Part shown: piece by piece, positions 1 through 4,939 of the stretch
Numbering within the stretch: position 1 is the first letter of the stretch
Layout of the letters: every line of letters begins with the position of its first letter
Assembly: GCA_027083895.1 (NCBI GenBank)
Contig: JALWMN010000077.1
Coordinates: 1 to 5,761 of the forward strand
DNA length: 5,761 nucleotides
Reading direction: 5' to 3'
Source: Campylobacteraceae bacterium
GTDB taxonomy: Bacteria; Campylobacterota; Campylobacteria; Campylobacterales; Sulfurovaceae
The notes under the pieces: generated by a model
What the model was told of the DNA's origin: nothing
What the model saw: only the letters and a program-made list of their open reading frames with translations
The model's database searches: none
Position numbers and translations under genes: made by a program

Positions 1-1399
1 CAATTGTAAGCAGATCTAAAAGTAGATATACAAAGCCTACAAAGGTAACCACACCCATAATTAGACGCCAAGTCATTGCTTGTTTCATCCAAGGGAGCGC
101 CTGAGCTGTAAAGTAAGAGTCCCAGCCCCCACCAAGCTCTGCACGCTCTACTAATACTTGCTCATATCCTGCAATTGTTAGTGCAACTGTCATTCCTATA
201 ACCCCAAATGCAATTAATCCAATTGCAGCTTTAGATTTAAATGTTGCCTTCATACGCTCAACACCATAAGCACCTTGAATACCTATATACATCATACCAA
301 TCAAGATAGTTGCATAGGCACCAAAGAATGCCAAGTGTCCGTGAGCCGCAGTAAATTGTGTACCGTGAGTATAAATATTTACCTGAGGCAGTGTATGGAA
401 AAATCCCCAAATACCGGCACCTAAAAAGTTACCAAAGGCATTTAGTGCAATCCAAGCCATCGCAGGTCCATTTTTAATAGCAGACTTCTCGCCAGCTTTC
501 CCTTGCTCTTTACCCCAATCGTAAAGAACATGCACAAACATTGCTACTAGTGGAACTGGCTCTAGTGCTGAGAAGAGTGCTCCAATCTCCCACCAATACT
601 CAGGTGTACCAATCCAGAAATAGTGGTGCCCTAAACCTAAAATACCAGAGCCAAAGAGCATTAATACCTCTATCCATACCCACATTTCAATAATTTCGCG
701 TTTTGCACCAATAATCTTAAGTAGTGCATAACCTGCTACAGCTCCAACAAATACCTCCCAAGTAGCCTCTACCCATAAGTGGATAACCCACCACCACCAA
801 TATTGATCCATAGAGATATTATCTGTAAAGAACATACCAGCAAGGTAGAGACCAGCAAGGGCCAAGAGATCGGCTATAAGAACTGTTACAATTCCTGTTT
901 TTCTACCTTTCATAAAGGTAAAGAAGACATTATAGTAGAAGATTAAAACAACTACCACTATCCCAATATCAGCCCATCGTGGAGCTTCGATATACTCACG
1001 ACCCTCATTAATGAACCAAATTGTACTCTCTTTTCCTGGTCCTATTTGAATAAAGAGATAGACTAAAACAACAACTGCTACTGCAGCAGTAAGCACCCAA
1101 AAGGCTAATTTTCCTAAGCCTACCCCTACTGTTTCTATACCAGTTTCATCTGGAAGCAGATAGTAAACTGATCCTATCATAGCATAGAGTAGCCAAACAA
1201 CCAAGGCATTAATATGTACCATTCTGGCAACATTAAAATCGAAAATTCCATACAAAAAATCTGGATAGATAAATTGGATTGCTCCAATTAATCCCATAAT
1301 AAGTTGAGCACCAAAGAGAACAAGAGCAACCCTAAAATACATTAAACCTAACTTTTGTGACTCAAACTGTAAATGATTATTTTTTATACTAGTGAGCAT
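1..1399 (-). CDS. norB: Nitric oxide reductase subunit B (cNOR catalytic subunit), 3' end cut by window edge
   Basis: Catalytic subunit of the cytochrome c-dependent NO reductase, which reduces two NO to N2O in the cytoplasmic membrane during denitrification or NO detoxification. The frame is open from the ATG at 1397-1399 to the window edge, giving 466 codons; Pseudomonas NorB is about this long, so only a few residues should be missing. Recognised cNOR residues are all present: haem b ligands His62 (in ARMVHIN) and His355, haem b3 ligand His353 (in AAHGH), FeB ligands His207, His258 and His259 (in GHHYFW), and active-site Glu211 and Glu280. Glu135 and Glu138 of GREYIEAP match the glutamates near the haem-bridging calcium. 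It lacks the N-terminal cytochrome-like extension of quinol-dependent qNOR and has a separate norC, so it is cNOR. The start overlaps the norC end by 11 nt. Any norQ/norD helpers would lie outside the window. Confidence 0.97.
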   Translation of the reverse strand, partial: MLTSIKNNHLQFESQKLGLMYFRVALVLFGAQLIMGLIGAIQFIYPDFLYGIFDFNVARMVHINALVVWLLYAMIGSVYYLLPDETGIETVGVGLGKLAFWVLTAAVAVVVLVYLFIQIGPGKESTIWFINEGREYIEAPRWADIGIVVVVLIFYYNVFFTFMKGRKTGIVTVLIADLLALAGLYLAGMFFTDNISMDQYWWWWVIHLWVEATWEVFVGAVAGYALLKIIGAKREIIEMWVWIEVLMLFGSGILGLGHHYFWIGTPEYWWEIGALFSALEPVPLVAMFVHVLYDWGKEQGKAGEKSAIKNGPAMAWIALNAFGNFLGAGIWGFFHTLPQVNIYTHGTQFTAAHGHLAFFGAYATILIGMMYIGIQGAYGVERMKATFKSKAAIGLIAFGVIGMTVALTIAGYEQVLVERAELGGGWDSYFTAQALPWMKQAMTWRLIMGVVTFVGFVYLLLDLLTI

Positions 1400-2021
1400 A
1401 GGTACCTCCTGCTTCAAACTCTTTTACACCTTTAGAGAAGCCTCGTGGGAAGCCATTTGTATCAATTGCACTCATATGCTTTAAAAATGCTACGATTGCT
1501 TTTGCCTCCTCCGGTGTAATTTTTAAATTAGGCATGCGACGCTCATGTGTTGGATACATCTCTGGATGCTCTAAAAACTTCGCTATTGCCTCCTCTTTAG
1601 TTTTTGCTCCAACCATAGGAATAATCTGTTCCCACTTAGGATCTAACCAAGCTTTTGTTAAATCTGGAGCATAATATGCACCATTTCCTAAAAGCGTGTG
1701 GCAATTTATACAGTTTTTTGCCTGCACTGTTAATTTTCCTTTATGCAAGAGTGCAGCAGCTTCTTCATCGCTCCACTGCTTTCCAAAAAATGGCTCTTTA
1801 GCACCAATAACAGGTACCTCATGGCCTCTTTTTTTGCTATATTTATACTCAATATGGTTATTAATTACACTAGGTGATGGTACTCTCTTGCCGCCCATCT
1901 TAATCTGCCCCATTGTATCAAATGTAAGCAGAATAAGTAACACAACAGCAAATCCTGTCACCCATGCCGCAGATTGACGCCAAAAGCGTATGCTTGTCCA
2001 TACAGAATGACTCTTTGCCAT
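1389..2021 (-). CDS. norC: Nitric oxide reductase subunit C (membrane-anchored cytochrome c), extended form
   Basis: Electron-entry subunit of cNOR: it accepts electrons from periplasmic donors and passes them to NorB haem b. One uncleaved N-terminal membrane anchor lies at about residues 18-36, followed by a periplasmic part. The haem c site is Cys104-Ile-Asn-Cys107-His108. The following GNGAYYAPDL (112-121) matches the NorC motif whose Gly and Tyr (here Gly114 and Tyr116) help bind the calcium between the NorB haems. The likely axial Met is Met163 in RRMPNL. At 210 residues it is about 60 longer than Pseudomonas NorC; most of the excess is a 60-70 residue linker (about 37-100) between anchor and haem site, rich in Lys and Gly. 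There are no CuA-type ligands. The ATG is supported by AGGAGG at 2028-2033, 6 nt upstream. It follows the 109-residue gene by 21 nt. Confidence 0.95.
   Translation of the reverse strand: MAKSHSVWTSIRFWRQSAAWVTGFAVVLLILLTFDTMGQIKMGGKRVPSPSVINNHIEYKYSKKRGHEVPVIGAKEPFFGKQWSDEEAAALLHKGKLTVQAKNCINCHTLLGNGAYYAPDLTKAWLDPKWEQIIPMVGAKTKEEAIAKFLEHPEMYPTHERRMPNLKITPEEAKAIVAFLKHMSAIDTNGFPRGFSKGVKEFEAGGTYAH
1405..1410 (-). promoter_or_regulatory. norB ribosome binding site inside norC
   Basis: On the minus strand AGGAGG lies 5 nt before the norB ATG. It is formed by the norC codons for Gly205-Gly206 and their flanks, so the norC C-terminus doubles as the norB leader. This fixes the norB start and implies translational coupling of the two subunits. 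Confidence 0.85.
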
Positions 2022-2042
2022 ACTCTCCCTCCTACTTTAAAT

Positions 2043-2372
2043 TCACGAATCATTCTCATACCTTTTGTCTATATCGGTAATTAACCGAAAATAGAGGTGT
2101 GGTATAAAAAGATAAGCAACCATAGTAACTATGAGTACTTTTATTGTAAAAGCATTACTATGTATCCTTACAGCCAAATCATAGAGGCTAAGTGTCTGTA
2201 GAATCCAAAAAGAGAAACCTATGTAAAACCACCTCTTTTTAAGAAATCCCATCTTTGCTAAGGTGATAGAACCTGCATAGAGTACACCAAATATAAGCAC
2301 AAGCGTTGCACTTATAAATATTGGCAAAAACTCATCAGGTGCTAAGATAGGTCTTATAAAGAGTGGCTCCAT
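2043..2372 (-). CDS. Small three-helix membrane protein, first gene of the norCB operon; function unknown
   Basis: I do not recognise this 109-residue protein. It has three hydrophobic segments, at about residues 16-38, 48-66 and 75-97, with a positive loop (Lys45, Lys46, Arg47) between the first two and a charged tail (DIDKRYENDS). His71 and His92 lie at helix ends, but no haem or metal motif is clear. The start is set at the ATG 2370-2372 because AGGAGG (2378-2383) sits 5 nt before it; an in-frame ATG at 2388-2390 has only a weak upstream site. It is the first gene after the FNR-type promoter and is followed 21 nt later by norC, so it is almost certainly co-transcribed with norCB. NorE and NorF are small membrane helpers of other nor operons, but I see no motif that lets me equate it with either. 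An assembly or accessory role for cNOR is inferred from position only. Confidence 0.85.
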   Translation of the reverse strand: MEPLFIRPILAPDEFLPIFISATLVLIFGVLYAGSITLAKMGFLKKRWFYIGFSFWILQTLSLYDLAVRIHSNAFTIKVLIVTMVAYLFIPHLYFRLITDIDKRYENDS

Positions 2373-2413
2373 ACAATCCTCCTTTTGCATCTACATACTC
2401 TAAGCACACTAAT

Positions 2414-2419
2414 ATTATG
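2414..2419 (-). promoter_or_regulatory. -10 element of the nor operon promoter
   Basis: CATAAT on the minus strand (5 of 6 to TATAAT) is centred 32 bp downstream of the FNR-type palindrome. This predicts a transcript start near 2407 and places the activator at about -41.5, as in class II Crp/Fnr promoters. The predicted leader before the ATG at 2372 is about 35 nt. Confidence 0.65.
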
Positions 2420-2441
2420 ACACTTCTAGAAAAAAAATAAA

Positions 2442-2455
2442 TTGATTTATATCAA
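2442..2455 (-). promoter_or_regulatory. FNR/DNR-type operator of the nor operon
   Basis: TTGAT-TTAT-ATCAA is an exact match to the FNR-family consensus TTGAT-N4-ATCAA, recognised by FNR and by NO-sensing relatives such as DNR and NnrR. Its position 32 bp from the -10 element suits activation of the leftward operon (109-residue gene, norC, norB). Which Crp/Fnr-family regulator binds cannot be told from the site. Confidence 0.8.
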
Positions 2456-2500
2456 TAGTTTTTAATTTAGATAATTTATTTTTATATAAGGTTTTTATTT

Positions 2501-2541
2501 AGAGGCAATATCTGCTACTTTAATAAACAGAGATTACCTCT
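2501..2541 (-). repeat. Inverted repeat (hairpin) at the end of the 121-residue gene
   Basis: Arms 2501-2514 and 2528-2541 pair over 14 positions with one G-U and one mismatch, around a 13-nt loop. The stop codon of the 121-residue gene (2534-2536) lies inside the first arm on the minus strand. The stem is followed by A-rich, not U-rich, sequence, so it is not a standard intrinsic terminator. It may stabilise the 3' end or weaken read-through into the nor operon. Confidence 0.45.
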
Positions 2542-2899
2542 TAATGCAGCGAGCAAGAAAGAAGTTTCGTGTGTAGTTTGGTGACACAAAGTAGTCGTTT
2601 TGAAGTCTCCACTCCCCATTATTTTTAACTGTTACAAAATGAGCACCTTTCGTATAGATACGATTTTCACAGAGCACCTCTTCCCCCTCTTCAAAAGCCT
2701 TTGCAACAGAAGCCATACGACTTTTGGTAATATAGTAGTGCAATCCAATAGCCAATGCTAAAAAGAGAAACACAGCACTTAAAGCCTTCTTGAGTGTGCC
2801 TTTACCCATAAAGGGTCGCGTGGCTATATATGTTGTAACTGCTAAAATAACAGCAGCAAAAAAGAGATATGCTCCCTCTAAAATAAAAAACTCTTTCAT
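2534..2899 (-). CDS. Two-helix membrane protein with C-terminal domain; function unknown
   Basis: This 121-residue protein is not recognised. Hydrophobic segments at about residues 8-27 and 37-57 are joined by a short basic loop (RPFMGKGTLKK), suggesting both termini are on the outer face and the loop in the cytoplasm. A soluble domain of about 60 residues follows, with alternating polar and aromatic residues suggesting beta strands (around IYTKGAHFVTVKNNGEW). It holds two cysteines, Cys77 and Cys118, which could form a disulfide if periplasmic. The ATG is supported by AGGAGG at 2906-2911, 6 nt upstream; the sequence AGGAGGGAGAG before the start is the same as before norC. It is divergent from the 128-residue gene across a shared FNR-type site and points toward the nor operon, whose first gene starts 161 bp downstream. 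A link to NO or anaerobic respiration is inferred from regulation and position. Confidence 0.82.
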   Translation of the reverse strand: MKEFFILEGAYLFFAAVILAVTTYIATRPFMGKGTLKKALSAVFLFLALAIGLHYYITKSRMASVAKAFEEGEEVLCENRIYTKGAHFVTVKNNGEWRLQNDYFVSPNYTRNFFLARCIKR

Positions 2900-2917
2900 C
2901 CTCTCCCTCCTTCTTTT

Positions 2918-2923
2918 ATGGTA
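2918..2923 (-). promoter_or_regulatory. Possible -10 element for the leftward 121-residue gene
   Basis: TACCAT on the minus strand (4 of 6 to TATAAT, keeping the key first T-A and last T) is centred exactly 32 bp from the FNR-type site at 2946-2959. The predicted start is near 2911, giving a leader of only about 12 nt. CATAAA at 2915-2920 is an alternative with 35-bp spacing. Confidence 0.35.
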
Positions 2924-2945
2924 CCAAAGTAGAAAAAGCTATCGA

Positions 2946-2959
2946 TTGATTCAAATCAA
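2946..2959. promoter_or_regulatory. FNR/DNR-type operator between divergent genes
   Basis: TTGAT-TCAA-ATCAA is an exact match to the FNR-family consensus and is a full palindrome. It lies in the 105-bp gap between the 121-residue gene (minus) and the 128-residue gene (plus). It is correctly spaced for class II activation of the plus-strand gene and possibly of the minus-strand gene as well. Confidence 0.8.
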
Positions 2960-2981
2960 GATAATTTAAACCAAAACACTC

Positions 2982-2987
2982 TATACT
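2982..2987 (+). promoter_or_regulatory. -10 element for the 128/62-residue gene pair
   Basis: TATACT (5 of 6 to TATAAT) is centred 32 bp from the FNR-type site, predicting a transcript start near 2994 and the activator at -41.5. The Shine-Dalgarno sequence AAGGAG (2995-3000) would then begin almost at the RNA 5' end. This start lies downstream of the in-frame TTG at 2987 and so argues against that codon as the initiator. Confidence 0.6.
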
Positions 2988-3004
2988 TGAAAAAAAGGAG
3001 TATG

Positions 3005-3391
3005 ATGAGCAGATTAAGTAAATATCTCCCTTTTGCCCTCTTTCTTGTTTTCTTATCTCTTGCTCTTGCTACATTTTTTGCTAGCAAACCTACACCTAAA
3101 AATATGCGAGTCTACAAGATAGTTAAAGAGTACTCCCCCTACTATATCGAAAAGACTCTAGGTGGTTTGCGTATCCGTAAAAAAGGAGATAAGGAGTTTA
3201 AGGAGGAGCCAACAAACGCTGAGTTCTTTAAACGCTATGAGTTTTTAGAAAAAGAGTGGGGCAAACACCATCTAAAGTTACGAGATAATACACTCTACAT
3301 AATAAAAGATGGGAAAAGTGTAAAAAGTATAGAGTTAAAAGATGCCAACGAAATCAATTTTGTTAAAAACTACTATGGAGTCAAAGAGTGA
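3005..3391 (+). CDS. Single-helix membrane-anchored protein with Lys/Glu-rich domain; function unknown
   Basis: This 128-residue protein is not recognised. One hydrophobic segment at about residues 8-26 follows a short basic N-terminus (Arg3, Lys6), as in a signal anchor, which would place the remaining 100 residues in the periplasm. That domain is strongly charged and contains two probable beta-hairpin stretches, around YYIEKTLGGLRIRKKGD (47-62) and LKLRDNTLYIIKDG (90-103), with an acidic-basic helical region between. It has no Cys and no haem motif. The ATG at 3005 is preferred: AAGGAG at 2995-3000 lies 4 nt before it, whereas ATG 3002 is only 1 nt away and TTG 2987 lies upstream of the predicted transcript start. 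Its stop overlaps the start of the 62-residue gene by 4 nt. It probably belongs to the same regulon as norCB. Confidence 0.82.
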   Translation: MSRLSKYLPFALFLVFLSLALATFFASKPTPKNMRVYKIVKEYSPYYIEKTLGGLRIRKKGDKEFKEEPTNAEFFKRYEFLEKEWGKHHLKLRDNTLYIIKDGKSVKSIELKDANEINFVKNYYGVKE

Positions 3392-3576
3392 TCGATATAG
3401 TTGTAACCCTAGTCTTCTCTATTGTTATGCTCCTTTTTATGGCATTTCCTGCTATAAAGATAGTAGAGTTTTTAGAGCCAAAACTCGCGTTAAGCCAAAG
3501 AGGAAAAAATATACTCATAACTACCCTAACCATTGCTCTCTCTTTAATGGTTGGACTCTTTTTAAGATACTTTTAA
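3388..3576 (+). CDS. 62-residue two-helix membrane protein, GTG start; function unknown
   Basis: The GTG start overlaps the TGA of the preceding gene (GTGA, 4 nt), and GGAG at 3377-3380 is 7 nt upstream, a classic coupled arrangement. The product has two clear membrane segments, at about residues 4-26 and 43-60, joined by a loop with EFLEPKLALSQRGK. More positive charge lies in the second half of the loop, so both termini are probably outside. It has no Cys or His. Coupling suggests it is made in fixed ratio with the 128-residue protein and may form a complex with it in the membrane; this is inference. Its size and two-helix layout recall NorF-like or small respiratory-complex subunits, but no sequence motif supports naming it. 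It ends 3 nt from the end of the convergent Nudix gene. Confidence 0.78.
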   Translation: MIDIVVTLVFSIVMLLFMAFPAIKIVEFLEPKLALSQRGKNILITTLTIALSLMVGLFLRYF

Positions 3577-3579
3577 TTT

Positions 3580-4305
3580 CTATAAATAAAGCTCTACAAA
3601 CTCCTTATTTTCAAAGTAGTCACTGCTAGCTACCTTGCTAAGCCCTTTGCCATCTATTGCACTTTTAACTACCTCTTTTTGAAAAGTACTAATCTCTTTA
3701 TTGGTAAAAAACTCATCTAAATCCAACCAAAGGGCTTGTGCTATCTCGTCTTTATCGATTATATTAATATCAAAGTTTAATGGAGTTAATTTAAAGATAA
3801 AGTAGCTATTACTTTTGCCAAAACGATATGGATGAGTGTTTAACACTCCAACCATCTTTTCGAGCTTAGTCTTTATACCTGTCTCTTCATAAACCTCACG
3901 AACTACTGATTTCTCCAGAGAAGAACTAAGCTCTACCATTCCGCCAGGTAATTTATAGATTGTTCTATGCGATTTAATTTGCTCTTGAATCACTAAAATC
4001 TTTCCATCAGTTATTACAACACCACCAACTCCAACAGTATGGGTAGGTATAAATGGCACAAAAACATCTTTTAATTTTAAAACAAGTACCAATTCGCCCT
4101 CATTACAGCTATGAAAAATAAAGCCTAAATCAAGAGCAGTAGATATTGCAGCACCCTCTTTCTTTGTTAGTGTAAGCCAGATAAGATTCTTCTTTGCCTC
4201 TTTTGCAAAGGCTATAATCTCTTTTAGCTCCAAAGCAAAATTACTACTTTTAATTGGAGCTTTAATGGTTATTCCATTAAAAATATCCTCAATAAACTCA
4301 AGCAA
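3580..4305 (-). CDS. Nudix hydrolase-like protein with NUDT6-type N-terminal domain
   Basis: This 241-residue protein has two parts. Residues 1-80, beginning LEFIEDIFNGITIKAPIKSS, resemble the 'pre-Nudix' domain of NUDT6-type proteins. Residues 90-215 are a Nudix fold, with the box at 122-144. The metal-binding REVYEETGI part (Arg136, Glu137, Glu140, Glu141) is intact, but the usual Gly-Glu before it (GX5E) is Ser127-Ser128. Family members cleave nucleoside diphosphates linked to another group; the substrate here is unknown. The start is TTG at 4303-4305: no ATG exists near the N-terminus, the domain begins at once, and the codon lies 3 nt after the globin TAG in the same frame. The ribosome site is weak (GAGG, about 11 nt away), so it probably depends on coupling to the globin gene. 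Confidence 0.85.
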   Translation of the reverse strand: MLEFIEDIFNGITIKAPIKSSNFALELKEIIAFAKEAKKNLIWLTLTKKEGAAISTALDLGFIFHSCNEGELVLVLKLKDVFVPFIPTHTVGVGGVVITDGKILVIQEQIKSHRTIYKLPGGMVELSSSLEKSVVREVYEETGIKTKLEKMVGVLNTHPYRFGKSNSYFIFKLTPLNFDINIIDKDEIAQALWLDLDEFFTNKEISTFQKEVVKSAIDGKGLSKVASSDYFENKEFVELYL

Positions 4306-4308
4306 AAG

Positions 4309-4806
4309 CTACTTAACCTCTTTAGCTTGAGTATAGGCAGCGTAGTAGGTACTTCCGTCACTAAATGTATTTACAGTAAGTTTCGAAAAGTTATCTAAAT
4401 AGCTCCAAAAACTCTCTATAAGCTCTTTATCTACATCTTTAAGTTCATTAAGTGCCTCTCTCATAGTCCCTAACCACTCAACTCTTGCTTTTTCATTAAT
4501 CGAAAACTCATCATGGACTCGAATCATATATTCATTGAGATCCATCCCTTGTGCTTCCTCTTCATATACCTTTGGACCGCCGCAAATTTGAATAAAGAAT
4601 TTAGAGTTTTTAACCTTAACCTTCTCAAACTCCTCTTCATCTTGTGGGAAGAAGTGTGCTATATCACTCTCATATATCTTATCATAAAAACTATACATCA
4701 ATTTTCTCATCCCCTCTTCGCCACCAATTGCCTCGTAAAACTCTTTTGGTGGATTCTTAAATACAACCTCCTCACCCTTTACTACTGGTGTAATCTCTAA
4801 ACCCAT
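4309..4806 (-). CDS. Truncated haemoglobin, group II-like
   Basis: A small haem protein of 165 residues, presumably cytoplasmic, in the 2-on-2 globin family that binds O2 or NO; some members oxidise NO to nitrate or protect respiration from NO. Visible family features: GGEEGMRKL at the first helix (28-36), Phe40-Tyr41 with Tyr41 as the likely B10 distal residue, the CGGP motif (75-78) followed by Tyr81, His98 (RVHDEF) as the proximal haem ligand, and Trp111 (ARVEW) at G8. The CGGP motif and the H..F.I....R..W spacing suggest group II rather than the group III type known in Campylobacter (Ctb). An N-terminal extension of about 20 residues and a longer C-terminal tail make it larger than the usual 120-140. 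AGGAG at 4812-4816, 5 nt before the ATG, supports the start. It lies upstream of the Nudix gene and close to cNOR. Confidence 0.88.
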   Translation of the reverse strand: MGLEITPVVKGEEVVFKNPPKEFYEAIGGEEGMRKLMYSFYDKIYESDIAHFFPQDEEEFEKVKVKNSKFFIQICGGPKVYEEEAQGMDLNEYMIRVHDEFSINEKARVEWLGTMREALNELKDVDKELIESFWSYLDNFSKLTVNTFSDGSTYYAAYTQAKEVK

Positions 4807-4836
4807 AAACTCTCCTAGAATAAGTCGTTTTAATAG

Positions 4837-4842
4837 ATAATA
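4837..4842 (-). promoter_or_regulatory. Possible -10 element for the globin gene
   Basis: TATTAT (5 of 6 to TATAAT) on the minus strand would give a transcript start near 4830 and a leader of about 24 nt. No good -35 is visible, and the region has only an FNR half-site (TTGAT at 4842-4846), so FNR-type control of the globin is not supported. Confidence 0.25.
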
Positions 4843-4864
4843 TCAAATTAATTTTAACATTTTA

Positions 4865-4939
4865 CTATTTTTTCAAAAACTCATCTATCTCTTTAGCAGA
4901 TTCTAACAACCGTTTCTTATTGTTACTGATAGATAGTAA
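4865..4939 (-). other. Coding-like tail in frame after the aguB stop (possible gene remnant)
   Basis: The 133-bp gap between aguB and the globin gene is not random-looking. Reading on past the aguB TAA in the same frame gives 24 open codons ending at TAG 4865-4867, with a protein-like helical tail reading NKKRLLESAKEIDEFLKK. It has no start codon or ribosome site of its own. It could be the 3' remnant of a lost gene, an ancestral extension of the amidase cut by the TAA, or chance. Confidence 0.3.

Noticed and set aside
1..1399. Quinol-dependent NO reductase (qNOR) or cytochrome oxidase subunit I
   Set aside because: There is no N-terminal qNOR extension, a separate norC is present, and the glutamates Glu211 and Glu280 mark NorB rather than an oxidase.
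1696..1977. Plus-strand open frame opposite norC
   Set aside because: It is antisense to a well-supported gene, and its product has no recognisable feature.
2373..2390. ATG at 2388-2390 as start of the 109-residue gene
   Set aside because: It has only a weak ribosome site, while AGGAGG sits 5 nt before the ATG at 2370-2372.
2987..3004. TTG at 2987 or ATG at 3002 as start of the 128-residue gene
   Set aside because: The TTG overlaps the predicted -10 and lies before the predicted transcript start; ATG 3002 is only 1 nt from AAGGAG. ATG 3005 has workable spacing.
3342..3629. Plus-strand open frame across the 128- and 62-residue genes
   Set aside because: It overlaps two better-supported genes and the convergent Nudix end; its product is low-complexity and not protein-like.
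4513..4800. Plus-strand open frame opposite the globin gene
   Set aside because: It is antisense to a clear globin with conserved residues; no ribosome site or family features.
4833..4846. FNR-type site upstream of the globin
   Set aside because: Only one half (TTGAT on the minus strand) is present; the other half does not match ATCAA.
4907..4926. AACAA/TTGTT stem as an aguB terminator
   Set aside because: The arms are only 5 bp and AT-rich, and no U-tract follows.
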